64,000 nucleotides of DNA from the NCBI GenBank assembly GCA_040756995.1, contig JBFLYK010000034.1, positions 1 through 64,000 on the forward strand. The letters are read 5' to 3'. Positions 1-7,292 of this stretch are shown here, in pieces. The translations under genes were made by a program, and so were the position numbers. The notes below the pieces were generated by a model, which was given only the letters and a program-made list of their open reading frames with translations, ran no database searches and was not told where the DNA came from. The first letter of the stretch is position 1. The number at the start of each line of letters is the position of its first letter. This stretch comes from BP-133 sp040756995. Lineage in GTDB: Bacteria > Actinomycetota > Acidimicrobiia > IMCC26256 > BP-133.

Positions 1-774
1 CGGGGGGGCGGGGCCCGGCCGCGGGGCGCCCCCCACCCACCCCCCGCCGCCCGGGGCCCGGCCGTCGGCCGCCCGTTGGGCGGCCAGTGCCGCGTTGTGG
101 GCCGTCTCGAGCGACGTCAGCGTTTCCATGGCGTCATCGCGGTCCGCCTCGGCGCAGGCGAGCGCCTGGAGGGCTTCGTCCCGGGCGGCCTCGGCGGCGG
201 CCAGCGCCTCCTGGGCGGCGTCGCGGGCGGCTTCGGCGTTGTCGGCCCGGGCGGCGGCCCGCTCGGCAGCCGTCAGGTTGGCGTCGGCCAGCTCCCGGAA
301 GTGGGCCGCGGCGGCCTGCTCCCGGTCCCGCTCGGCGGCGGTGGCGGCCGCCCGGGTCTCGGCTTCGGCGATCCGGAGGCGGGCGTCCTCCAGTTCCCGG
401 GCCACCCGGTCGGCGTCGGCGGCGGCCAGCGCCCGGTCCACCTCGGCCGAGAGGCGGCCGAGGTCGGCGGCCAGCCGGGTCAGAGCGGCGGCCACGGCGC
501 TGGGCGGGCCGGACCCTCCCGGGCCGCCGGCGGCCGGCCCGTCGGCGCCGTTGCCCCGGGACCACCCCCCGGATGCCCCGCCACCGGTCGAGGGCGGCCC
601 GGCCCCCATCGGGCGGCGCTGGCGGGCCCGGTGGGCGGCGATGCGGTGGCGGTCGGAGCAGTACTCGCGGATGTTGCCGCCGCGGAGGGGCTGCACCAGC
701 GGCGCCGGGCCGCCGTCGGGGCCGAGGGTGCAGCCGTCGTAGCGGCAGACCGTGGGGGCGACGTCGAGTTCCAC
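1..774 (-). CDS. Coiled-coil protein with N-terminal Cys/His finger (3' end off window)
   Basis: Read from a GTG at 774, the minus strand is open to the left edge, so the C-terminus is missing. The first 50 residues contain Cys10, Cys15, Cys39 and His43 followed by an Arg-rich helix (YCSDRHRIAAHRARQR). This resembles the YCSDACRQAAYRRR-type finger common in small actinobacterial proteins and suggests zinc-dependent nucleic-acid or partner binding. A Gly/Pro/Ser-rich linker (about 55-92) leads into an Ala/Glu/Arg/Asp-rich segment (about 93-235) with heptad-like spacing, probably a long coiled coil. The last visible residues are extremely Gly/Pro-rich. The family is not recognised; the strand choice rests on this coherent composition, since the opposite-strand readings are low-complexity. 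Confidence 0.7.
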   Translation of the reverse strand, partial: MELDVAPTVCRYDGCTLGPDGGPAPLVQPLRGGNIREYCSDRHRIAAHRARQRRPMGAGPPSTGGGASGGWSRGNGADGPAAGGPGGSGPPSAVAAALTRLAADLGRLSAEVDRALAAADADRVARELEDARLRIAEAETRAAATAAERDREQAAAAHFRELADANLTAAERAAARADNAEAARDAAQEALAAAEAARDEALQALACAEADRDDAMETLTSLETAHNAALAAQRAADGRAPGGGGWVGGAPRPGPAPP

Positions 775-824
775 GCTTGTGATTCTGACCTACACGGTTG
801 GGTTACGCAACGATCGTCGCGCGT

Positions 825-830
825 TACGCT
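825..830 (+). promoter_or_regulatory. Putative -10 box of a leaderless promoter
   Basis: TACGCT lies 8 nt before the ATG at 839, with no Shine-Dalgarno site between. This fits transcription starting at or next to the start codon. The -35 is unclear. Confidence 0.45.
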
Positions 831-838
831 CGGGGGCC

Positions 839-1711
839 ATGAAGATCCGGATCGGGACCATCCTCGGCATCGACGGCGACTCCGAGCCGGGACCGTTCAA
901 TGAGGCCGTGGCCGCCATGGAGGAGCTCGGCTTCGATTCGCTGTGGCTGGCCGAGCTCCTGTCCCGGCCCACGCCCGACCCGATCGTCGGCCTGGCCCAC
1001 GCCGCCGCCCGCACCACCCGGCTCAAGATCGGCCCCGGCGTCCTCGTCCTGCCGGGCCGGAACCCGGCCGTCGTCGCCAAGCAGCTGGCCTCCCTCGACC
1101 GGTTGTCCAACGGAAGGCTGCTCGTCGCCTTCGGGCTCGGGTTGCCCGACCCGGCCGAGCGGGCCGCCTTCCCCATCCCGGCCGGCCAGACCAGAGGGCA
1201 GGCGTTCGACACCGCCCTCGGTCTCGTGCGCCGGTACCTCGCCGGCGAGACCATCGACGGCGTGCGGGTGCAGCCCGATCCGGTCCAGCAGCCCCTCGAC
1301 CTGTGGATCGGCGGGAGCTCGCCGGCGGCGCTGGTGCGGACCGGCCGGTTGGCCGACGGCTGGCTTCCGAGCCTCATCACCCCCGAGGAGGCCGCCGAGG
1401 GCCGGGCGGTCATCGAGCGGGAGGCGGACTGGGCCGGCCGGCGCATCGACCCCGAGCACTTCGGCGTCACCCTCACCTACCTCGACGGCGAGATTCCCGA
1501 CCTGCTCCTGGCGTCCATCGCCCGGCGGCGGCCCGGTGTCGACCCGGAACTGCTCATCCCCAAGGGTCTCGACGGCGCCGTCCGCCGCATCGAGGAGTTC
1601 ATCGCCGCCGGCGTGTCGAAGTTCGTCGTGCGTCACAGCGGCCCGGTGGGCGCTTCGCCCACGGCCAACCTCGAGGCGATGGCCGAGGCGCTACTCCCCC
1701 TCCAGACCTGA
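839..1711 (+). CDS. LLM-class flavin-dependent oxidoreductase
   Basis: A 290-residue luciferase-like TIM-barrel protein, about the usual length for single-domain LLM enzymes. Visible family features are the N-terminal strand MKIRIG, the ELGFDSLWLAE segment near residue 33, the NPAVVAKQLASLDRLSNGRL block near residue 78, and the LWIGGSS strand near residue 156. Such enzymes use FMN or, often in actinobacteria, coenzyme F420 to oxidise or reduce a small substrate in the cytoplasm; the substrate cannot be told from sequence. The start was chosen at ATG 839 because the homologous strand begins there and a -10-like box sits 8 nt upstream. Its 3' end overlaps the convergent GNAT gene by 21 bp. Confidence 0.85.
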   Translation: MKIRIGTILGIDGDSEPGPFNEAVAAMEELGFDSLWLAELLSRPTPDPIVGLAHAAARTTRLKIGPGVLVLPGRNPAVVAKQLASLDRLSNGRLLVAFGLGLPDPAERAAFPIPAGQTRGQAFDTALGLVRRYLAGETIDGVRVQPDPVQQPLDLWIGGSSPAALVRTGRLADGWLPSLITPEEAAEGRAVIEREADWAGRRIDPEHFGVTLTYLDGEIPDLLLASIARRRPGVDPELLIPKGLDGAVRRIEEFIAAGVSKFVVRHSGPVGASPTANLEAMAEALLPLQT

Positions 1712-2419
1712 GCGCCCCGACAGCCAGGGGCACGGCTCGTCCTCGTAGAGGGACACCTCGCCCTTGGCCAGCGCCCGCAGCACGTCGCCGAAGGGCGAGC
1801 CGCGCAGCGCCTCCTCCCGGGCCGGGAGGTCGATCGAGAAGCGGAGGACGCCGGAGTCCTCGGGCCGGAACCTGGCGCCCGTCCGCCGGAGCAACTCCTG
1901 CATGGGGCGGTTCTCCATGAGCACGTCGCCCTCGAAGCGGGTGATGCCGTTCTCGAGCGCCTCGAGGACGAGGGCGTCGAGCAGGATCCGGCCGAGGCCC
2001 TTGCCCTGCCAGTCGTCGATGATGGTGACGGCCATCTCGGCCGCCTCCGGATCGGACAGCCGCACGTAGCGGGACACGCCGAGACCCTGCAGCTCGCCGT
2101 GGGGCCCGGGCTCGGCCGATAGGGCGGCCCAGGCGAAGTGATCGACGTAGTCCATCGACGTCAGGTAGTCGAGCAGCGACTCCGACATCACCTTGATCGG
2201 GGCGAAGAAACGGCGGTAGCGCGATTCCGGCGAGAGCCGCTCGAATTCCCGGGCCAGCAATTGGCGGTCGCTGGACAGACCGGGGCGGATGAGCACCCGG
2301 CGGCCGTCCTTCAGCGTCACCACCGACGTGCGGGCGGCGACGTAGAGGGGCGACAGACGCGGCCCCGGACGCGACGGAGCCCGGGCCGGAAGCACCTGCT
2401 CCCGCCCGGGCTCAGTCAC
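1691..2419 (-). CDS. GNAT family N-acetyltransferase
   Basis: A 242-residue acetyltransferase. The acetyl-CoA binding motif is visible as QGKGLG at residues 138-143 after strand AEMAVTIIDD, and FERLSPESRYRRFF near 59-72 is a landmark of this actinobacterial subfamily. It transfers an acetyl group from acetyl-CoA to an amine; the acceptor is unknown. A clear paralogue lies at 22794-23483, sharing the RYRRFF, LTS-D and VT-IDD-QG-GLG blocks. The GTG start is preceded by AGAGGA. It follows the sigma factor gene (stop 2428) by 8 bp and is probably its downstream operon partner. Confidence 0.85.
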   Translation of the reverse strand: MTEPGREQVLPARAPSRPGPRLSPLYVAARTSVVTLKDGRRVLIRPGLSSDRQLLAREFERLSPESRYRRFFAPIKVMSESLLDYLTSMDYVDHFAWAALSAEPGPHGELQGLGVSRYVRLSDPEAAEMAVTIIDDWQGKGLGRILLDALVLEALENGITRFEGDVLMENRPMQELLRRTGARFRPEDSGVLRFSIDLPAREEALRGSPFGDVLRALAKGEVSLYEDEPCPWLSGRSGLEGE

Positions 2420-2427
2420 GGTCCTCT

Positions 2428-3288
2428 CTATGCCGCTTGCGCCCCGCCGGCCAGCTCCGGGCTCTCGGCCAGGAGAGCCAGGGCCCGAGCCTCGACGTCA
2501 CGGAGGCGGCGACGGGACATGTGCAGCTTGGCCGCGGCGGCGGTCACACCGGCCGGCGCCTCGCCGGCCAGGCCGAAGCGGACCTCGACCACGGACCGCT
2601 CGAGCGCCGGGAGGCGCTTGACGGCCCGGTGCAGTTCGTCGCTGGCCACGTCTTCCAGGACGGTGTCCTCGACGGCGGCCGTCTGGTCGGCAGCCGCCAG
2701 CTCGCCGAGGGTCGTCTCGCCGCCGGCCCGGGCGGGCTGGTCGAGCGAGGCGACGACCTGGGCGACGTCGAACGCCGCCTCGACCTGCTCGCCGGACAGA
2801 CCGGACTCGGCCACGATCTCTTCCTCGGTCGGGGCCCGGCCGAGGCGCTCCTCGAGATCCTCGACGATCTTCTCGAGCGCCCGGCGCCGGTCGGCGGCGT
2901 CGGCCGGGACGTAGATGGTCGTACGGGTCCGCTGGATCCCCCGCTGGAGGGCCTGGCGGATCCACCAGGTGGCGTACGTGGAGAACTGGTAGCCCTTGGT
3001 CCAGTCGAACTTCTCGACCGCCCGCACCAGCCCGATCGTGCCCTCCTGGACGAGGTCGAGGAAGTCCATTCCCGAGCGCTGGTACCGCTTGGCCCAATAC
3101 ACGACGAGGCGCAGGTTGGCCTCGACCATTTCCCACTTGGCCGCCTCGTCACCCTCGGCGACGCGCCGGCCCAGGTCGAGCTGCTCGGCCGGCCCGGGGA
3201 CGGCCCGGGCGCCGATCTCCTCGAGGTACAGGCGCGCGAGGTCGAGGGAAGGACCGCTAAGGTCTCGATGGGTAGCCTTGGTGCTGAT
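2428..3288 (-). CDS. Sigma-70 family RNA polymerase sigma factor, apparent ATC start
   Basis: Directs RNA polymerase to promoters. Visible parts of the 286 residues are a region 1.2-like segment (DLARLYLEEIG), region 2 (VEANLRLVVYWAKRY, then DLVQEGTIGLVRAVEKFD and YATWWIRQAL), region 3 with GRAPTEEEIV, and a divergent region 4 (ELHRAVKRLPALERSVVEVRFG). The C-terminal helix-turn-helix is atypical, ending RRRLRDVEARAL. The first ATG in frame (3129) would discard region 1.2 and start inside region 2.1. Upstream, the frame stays open to a TGA at 3295-3297 with no ATG, GTG or TTG. The only well-placed site is ATC at 3288, 9 nt after AAGGAG. A frameshift in the sequence is the alternative. Confidence 0.8.
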   Translation of the reverse strand: MSTKATHRDLSGPSLDLARLYLEEIGARAVPGPAEQLDLGRRVAEGDEAAKWEMVEANLRLVVYWAKRYQRSGMDFLDLVQEGTIGLVRAVEKFDWTKGYQFSTYATWWIRQALQRGIQRTRTTIYVPADAADRRRALEKIVEDLEERLGRAPTEEEIVAESGLSGEQVEAAFDVAQVVASLDQPARAGGETTLGELAAADQTAAVEDTVLEDVASDELHRAVKRLPALERSVVEVRFGLAGEAPAGVTAAAAKLHMSRRRLRDVEARALALLAESPELAGGAQAA

Positions 3289-3303
3289 GGCCGCTCACTC
3301 CTT
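3286..3303 (-). promoter_or_regulatory. Strong ribosome binding site before a non-canonical ATC start
   Basis: On the minus strand AAGGAG occupies 3303-3298, followed by nine bases and ATC at 3288-3286, then AGC ACC in the sigma-factor frame. A GTG overlaps the AAGGAG itself (3298-3296) but is in another frame that stops after 13 codons. Spacing favours the ATC. AUC and AUU starts are rare and discriminated against by IF3, so this could hold translation low or make it regulated. Confidence 0.5.
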
Positions 3304-3538
3304 ACACAACAATTTTTACGGGGGGCACCGGTACAACGTCGTGGCGGGGCGACGTGTTCCGCAACTTCTGCCCTAATTCTTCATCAGAGGTACGGATCCC
3401 CCCGAACCGACAGATGTGGTGTCGCTCGGGAGGGTCAAGGCTCTCTTGGCCTGTCGGCACTCCTTACCCTGTTTCTTAAGCACACCGCTACGGACAAAGC
3501 GGGCGAAGCCGACGGATCTTCCGCCGACAGATCCAACA
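3304..3538. other. Intergenic region upstream of the sigma factor gene
   Basis: No gene is seen. The part next to the sigma gene contains an A/T-rich run (minus strand GTAAAAATTGTTGTG) where a promoter is likely. A small inverted repeat, GGATCT at 3514-3519 and AGATCC at 3529-3534, lies just after the stop of the DUF1360 gene and could help end its transcript; the stem is only 6 bp and no U-run follows. Confidence 0.4.
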
Positions 3539-4045
3539 TCAGGCTTGCGCCTGTTGTTCCGCCCAGGCGTAAGCGAACTGAAGGAAATCGGCCAGCGCCA
3601 GGGAGGCGAAGACCGACGCCGTCCACCGGGTGGCCCGGGGGGCGGCCACGAGGCCGAACACGAAGCCTGTCGCCACCCACTGGCTGAGACAGAAGGGGCA
3701 GCTGATCAGTTCCCCGACGGCCTTGCGGAGTCCGGTGCCCCGGACCCCCTCCTGGAGCTCGGCCGGGCCCGAGACACCCTCGTAGCGGGTGAACGGCGCC
3801 CGCAGCGGGCTCGTGACGCTGTCCTTCGACATGCGCCGGGCCAGCTTGTGGGTGGCCACCCCGACCAGGAGGACGTCGACCAGCCGCACGTCGGGCAGCG
3901 GTCGCTTCCGGCGGCCCAGCGCCACGGCGCCGACGGCGACCGCCGCACCGTAGACCCCCATGAGGGCGGCGTAGCCGCCGAGGGGGCGATCGCTGTCCGG
4001 GGCGTATTCATCGGCGAGGCCGGCGAGGTCGTCTTTCTGCTTCAT
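3539..4045 (-). CDS. DUF1360 family membrane-associated protein
   Basis: A 168-residue protein with hydrophobic segments near residues 25-45, 55-65, 120-135 and 140-160 and the conserved CPFCLSQW motif (Cys116, Cys119) that marks DUF1360. The function of the family is not established; the Cys pair could bind metal or form a disulfide at a membrane face. The start MKQKDD at 4045 was preferred over an upstream in-frame start because upstream residues overlap the RNase Z gene and look non-homologous. The gene sits 10 bp downstream of the RNase Z stop, so the two are probably cotranscribed. Confidence 0.8.
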   Translation of the reverse strand: MKQKDDLAGLADEYAPDSDRPLGGYAALMGVYGAAVAVGAVALGRRKRPLPDVRLVDVLLVGVATHKLARRMSKDSVTSPLRAPFTRYEGVSGPAELQEGVRGTGLRKAVGELISCPFCLSQWVATGFVFGLVAAPRATRWTASVFASLALADFLQFAYAWAEQQAQA

Positions 4046-4055
4046 TCCGTAGCGC

Positions 4056-4976
4056 TTACCCGGCTCGGGGCGGTACCGGAACGCGATCGAGGTCGCGAAC
4101 CACCACCACGTCGGGAAAGATTTCGCCCGCCTCGGCGGCGAAGGGGGCGGCGTCTGGATAACGCTGGGAGAAATGGGTGAGGACGAGCCGGCGGGCACCG
4201 GCCTCGGCGGCGATCCGGGCGGCCTGAGCGGCGGTCAGGTGCCCGTAGGCGGCGGCCAGGCCGGCGTCGGCCTCGAGGAAGGTCGACTCGCAGACCAGCA
4301 GGTCGGCTTCCTCGGCCAGGGCCAGGGCGCCGTCACAGAGCCGGGTGTCCATCACGAAGGCAAAGACCTGGCCCCGGCGGGGCTCGCTCATCTCGGCCAG
4401 CGTGACCCGGCGCCCGGTGGGCGTGACCAGTGAGCCCTCCCGTTGCAACCGTCCCACATCGGGGCCGGCGATGCCGGCGGCGGTCAGGCGGTCGGGCAGC
4501 ATCCGGCGGCCATCGGGCTCCACCACCCGCCACCCGAAGGTGTCGGCCCGGTGGTCCAGGCGGACGGCCGAGAGGGAGAACGGCTCCGGCCCGGGGTCGA
4601 CCACCCCTTCTTCATGGACGGGATGGGGCCGGACGTCGACGGTGTCGTTGTAGAGAGCGCAGCGCCGGAGGCGGTCGTAGAACTCCTGGCCGCTGGCCGG
4701 ATACCAGACGCCGACCGGGTGCGTCACCTGATCGAGAGACAGCCGCTGGAGCACGCCGGGCAGCCCGAGGCAGTGGTCGCCGTGGAAGTGGGTCACACAG
4801 ATGCGGGTGATGGCCGACGACGCCACTCCGGCCAGGACCAGCTGGCGCTGCGTGCCTTCGCCCGGGTCGAACAGCAGACCCTCGGCGTCCCACCGCAGGA
4901 GGTAGCCGTTGTGGTTGCGGTGGCGCGTGGGAGCCTGGCTCGCTGTTCCCAGTACGACGAGCTCCCGGGCGGCCAT
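4056..4976 (-). CDS. rnz: Ribonuclease Z (tRNA 3'-processing endonuclease)
   Basis: A 306-residue metallo-beta-lactamase-fold nuclease that removes the 3' trailer from tRNA precursors. The metal site motif HFHGDH is at residues 63-68, followed by a further metal Asp in FVMDTR and the C-terminal LTHFSQRY motif characteristic of RNase Z. FDPGEGTQRQL near residue 36-46 is also typical. Length matches short-form bacterial RNase Z (about 300-310). The start ATG is next to GTATTC and lacks a clear Shine-Dalgarno site. It is transcribed away from the DUF2630 gene and reads toward DUF1360. Confidence 0.93.
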   Translation of the reverse strand: MAARELVVLGTASQAPTRHRNHNGYLLRWDAEGLLFDPGEGTQRQLVLAGVASSAITRICVTHFHGDHCLGLPGVLQRLSLDQVTHPVGVWYPASGQEFYDRLRRCALYNDTVDVRPHPVHEEGVVDPGPEPFSLSAVRLDHRADTFGWRVVEPDGRRMLPDRLTAAGIAGPDVGRLQREGSLVTPTGRRVTLAEMSEPRRGQVFAFVMDTRLCDGALALAEEADLLVCESTFLEADAGLAAAYGHLTAAQAARIAAEAGARRLVLTHFSQRYPDAAPFAAEAGEIFPDVVVVRDLDRVPVPPRAG

Positions 4977-5001
4977 GGGCGAATACCTTGCCCGCTCTGG
5001 G

Positions 5002-5007
5002 TAGCGT
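5002..5007 (+). promoter_or_regulatory. Putative -10 box of a leaderless promoter
   Basis: TAGCGT lies 7 nt before the ATG at 5015 with no purine-rich ribosome site between them. Confidence 0.4.
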
Positions 5008-5014
5008 CTCCCGC

Positions 5015-5260
5015 ATGGACGACAATGCCGTGCTCAGCCGGATCAACCAGCTCGTCGCCGAGGAGGAGCGCCTCCTGGAGTCGAGCCGGGGCACCGAGGG
5101 CCTCAGCGACGCGGACGACCAGCGCCTCAAGGCCGTCGAGGTGGCCCTCGACCAGTGCTGGGACCTCCTCCGCCAGCGGCGGGCGAAGCGCCACGCCGGC
5201 CAGGACCCCGACGAGGCGAGCGTGCGCGACGCCGAGGTCGTCGAGGACTATCAGCAGTAG
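5015..5260 (+). CDS. DUF2630 family protein
   Basis: An 81-residue acidic, helical protein that fits DUF2630: MDD start, the block LVAEEERLLE, then VEVALDQCWDLLRQRRAKR and a C-terminal DPDEASVRDAEVVEDY. The family is small, widespread in actinobacteria and of unknown function; two amphipathic helices with a central Trp are all that can be seen. ATG 5015 was chosen over an earlier in-frame ATG because the family begins with MDD and a TAGCGT box lies just upstream. The 3' end overlaps the convergent NYN-domain gene by 10 bp. Confidence 0.85.
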   Translation: MDDNAVLSRINQLVAEEERLLESSRGTEGLSDADDQRLKAVEVALDQCWDLLRQRRAKRHAGQDPDEASVRDAEVVEDYQQ

Positions 5261-5637
5261 CGGTCCAGCATCCGGCGGAAGCCGCCGGAGCCCACGACCT
5301 GACCCGCCCCGGCGGCCCGCACCCGCTCGGTCAGAAGCCGGTCGCTGGTCACGATCGTGAGGGATCCGGGGTCGGAATCCGTGCCGACCCGCCGCACGAT
5401 CTCGTCGTCGGCCTGCCGGCCGTGCCCGGCGAAGGCCACCTTGAGGCCGCCCAGATCGTCGTGTTCCAGCGTCGGCGGCCGGCGCCCGTCGAACACCACC
5501 GTGACGTCGACGTCCTCCGCCGCCTGCCAGGCCGCCAGACACCGGGCCAGACGGACCACGGAAGCGTCGAGGTCGCGCCACCAGCCGTCGGGGCGGGAGC
5601 CGATGACGTTCATCCCGTCGACGAGGTGGCGCTCCAT
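5251..5637 (-). CDS. NYN domain (YacP-like) putative ribonuclease
   Basis: A 128-residue PIN-like NYN domain. It begins with the signature strand HLVDGMNVIGSR, where the Asp binds metal, and continues with VTVVFDGRR, ADDEIVRRV and LTIVTSDRLL, which together provide the acidic residues expected of a YacP/NYN nuclease. It is predicted to cleave RNA; the target is unknown. Start ATG 5637 was chosen because the family starts immediately before the first strand; GGGAG and a TACGGT box both lie just upstream. Confidence 0.85.
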   Translation of the reverse strand: MERHLVDGMNVIGSRPDGWWRDLDASVVRLARCLAAWQAAEDVDVTVVFDGRRPPTLEHDDLGGLKVAFAGHGRQADDEIVRRVGTDSDPGSLTIVTSDRLLTERVRAAGAGQVVGSGGFRRMLDRYC

Positions 5638-5644
5638 GACTCCC

Positions 5645-5650
5645 ACCGTA
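5645..5650 (-). promoter_or_regulatory. Putative -10 box
   Basis: TACGGT on the minus strand, 7 nt before the NYN-gene ATG at 5637. The intervening GGGAG could also act as a weak ribosome site. Confidence 0.35.
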
Positions 5651-5684
5651 TTGAGCGGATCGGTTGACTCGCGACCCGGCGCAA

Positions 5685-5690
5685 TAACGT
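5685..5690 (+). promoter_or_regulatory. Putative -10 box of a leaderless promoter
   Basis: TAACGT lies 8 nt before the GTG at 5699; no Shine-Dalgarno sequence is present. Confidence 0.4.
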
Positions 5691-5698
5691 GCCGGGCC

Positions 5699-6364
5699 GT
5701 GACCGATGTGCGCCTGCTCTTCGCCACGACACTCGTCGAGATCGGCGGGTGGTTGCGGGAGCGGGGCCCGATGCTCGAGGAGCGCTTCGACGGCCCGAGC
5801 GCTCTCGCCGAGTTCTCCGTCCGCGGACTGGCCGGCCATCTGCTCCGGGCCATGACCACGGTGGAGAGTTACCTGGACCAGCCGGAGCCGGAGGACGGGG
5901 AAACGGCGGGCGGCGGAGGCATCATCTCGGCCGCGGGGTACTACGCCGCGGTCCTCGAGCCCGCCCCCGACATCAACTCGGAGTTCCAGCGCTCCATCCG
6001 CCGGCGGGCCGAGGACGCCGCTCCCGGCTCGCCCGGGGACTTCCCGACTGTGTGGGCCGAGACCACCGCCCGCCTCCAGGCCCGCCTCGCCGCCGAGCGG
6101 CCGGACCGGCTGGTGAAGGTCTACGGCGACCTCGTCCTGACCCTCGACCAGTACCTCGTGACGCGCCTGATCGAGCTGGTCGTCCACGCCGACGACCTGG
6201 CCGTCAGCCTGGCGGTCGAACCCCCGCCTCTTCCGCCGGCCGCCACGGGTATCGTCATCGGCACCCTGGTCGAGGTGGCCCGGATCCGGCACGGCGACGT
6301 CGCCGTCCTGCGGGCCCTCAGCCGGCGGGAGCGCGACACGGTCGAAGCGCTCCGGGTCGTCTAG
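5699..6364 (+). CDS. Maleylpyruvate isomerase N-terminal (DinB-like) domain protein
   Basis: A 221-residue four-helix-bundle protein of the DinB/MDMPI superfamily, typical of actinobacteria. The helix with FSVRGLAGHLLRAM carries the first putative metal His and TRLIELVVHADDLA near residue 162 carries the second His region (H-A-D-D). Members act as mycothiol-dependent isomerases or transferases, but many remain uncharacterised; the substrate cannot be inferred. Start is GTG 5699, placed by homology of the first helix. The SpoU gene follows 6 bp after the stop, so they are probably one operon. Confidence 0.78.
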   Translation: MTDVRLLFATTLVEIGGWLRERGPMLEERFDGPSALAEFSVRGLAGHLLRAMTTVESYLDQPEPEDGETAGGGGIISAAGYYAAVLEPAPDINSEFQRSIRRRAEDAAPGSPGDFPTVWAETTARLQARLAAERPDRLVKVYGDLVLTLDQYLVTRLIELVVHADDLAVSLAVEPPPLPPAATGIVIGTLVEVARIRHGDVAVLRALSRRERDTVEALRVV

Positions 6365-6370
6365 CGCCGA

Positions 6371-7207
6371 ATGGAGCCCGTCCGGATCACCGACCCGGAG
6401 GACCGGCGGGTCGACGACTACCGGGAGCTCCACGACGCCCGGGCCCGGCGGCGCATGGAGCAACCGGGCGACGCCGACCCGGGGTTCTTCGTCGTGGAAG
6501 GTGCCCATGCCCTGGGCCGGCTGCTGGCCTCCGGCCGGCGGATCCGGTCGGTGCTGGTCGACGACATCCGGCTCGAGGCGTTGTGCGACAGGCTGGCCGG
6601 GCTGGAGGCACCGGTGCTCGTCGCCGACCAGCCGACGCTGCGGGCCGTGGCGGGCTTCCCGGTCCACCGGGGGGTGCTGGCCGCCGCCGACCGGTGGCCG
6701 CTGCCCGACCCGGCGACGGTGCTGGGCGGCGCCGAGCGCATCGCCGTCCTCGAGGACATCAACGACCACGAGAACCTCGGCGTGATCTTCCGCAGCGCCG
6801 GAAGCCTCGGCCTGGACGCCGTCCTCCTCTCCCCCCGCTGCTGCGACCCGCTCTACCGGCGGTCGGTGCGGGTCTCGATGGGCCACGTGCTGTCCGTGCC
6901 CTGGACCCGGCTCGAGCCCTGGCCCGAGGCCCTGGCCACGGTGGCCGACCGCCGCTTCACCCTGGCCGCCCTCACACCGGCGGCCGATGCCGAACCGCTG
7001 CCGCGGTGGTCGCCGGCGCCCGGAGAGCGCGTCGCCGTCCTCCTCGGCGCCGAAGGGCCGGGCCTCTCCCCCGCCGCGCTGGCGGCCGCCCACCGCCGGC
7101 TCACGATCCCCATGCGAACCGCCGCCGATTCGCTCAACGTCGGGAGCGCGGCGGCCATCGCCTTCTACACGATGGTGACCTCAAGAATCACATCGGCAAC
7201 AAAGTAG
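6371..7207 (+). CDS. SpoU/TrmH-family RNA 2'-O-methyltransferase
   Basis: A 278-residue SAM-dependent methyltransferase with the trefoil-knot SPOUT fold. All three SpoU motifs are visible in the C-terminal half: motif 1 NDHENLGVIFRSAGSLG near residue 137, motif 2 LLGAEGPGLS near residue 225, and motif 3 IPM followed by DSLNVGSAAAIAFY near residue 247. The N-terminal part (about 1-120) with FFVVEGAHALGRLL is the RNA substrate-binding domain. It methylates ribose 2'-OH in rRNA or tRNA; the exact nucleotide is not evident. The C-terminus ends TSRITSATK, slightly short. Confidence 0.9.
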   Translation: MEPVRITDPEDRRVDDYRELHDARARRRMEQPGDADPGFFVVEGAHALGRLLASGRRIRSVLVDDIRLEALCDRLAGLEAPVLVADQPTLRAVAGFPVHRGVLAAADRWPLPDPATVLGGAERIAVLEDINDHENLGVIFRSAGSLGLDAVLLSPRCCDPLYRRSVRVSMGHVLSVPWTRLEPWPEALATVADRRFTLAALTPAADAEPLPRWSPAPGERVAVLLGAEGPGLSPAALAAAHRRLTIPMRTAADSLNVGSAAAIAFYTMVTSRITSATK

Positions 7208-7292
7208 ATCTCTTCTTGCAAAGTCAGGCCGTTTTCAGCCAAGATCTCCCATCCGCCCACGGCGGCGGAGAATTGCAGGACAGCAAGACCAG

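Noticed and set aside
3296..3298. GTG as the sigma factor start
   Set aside because: It overlaps the AAGGAG ribosome site and reads into a stop after 13 codons in a different frame from the sigma protein.
2437..3687. Long plus-strand open frame over the sigma factor gene
   Set aside because: It is antisense to recognisable sigma region 2 and region 4, and its own translation has no recognisable motif.
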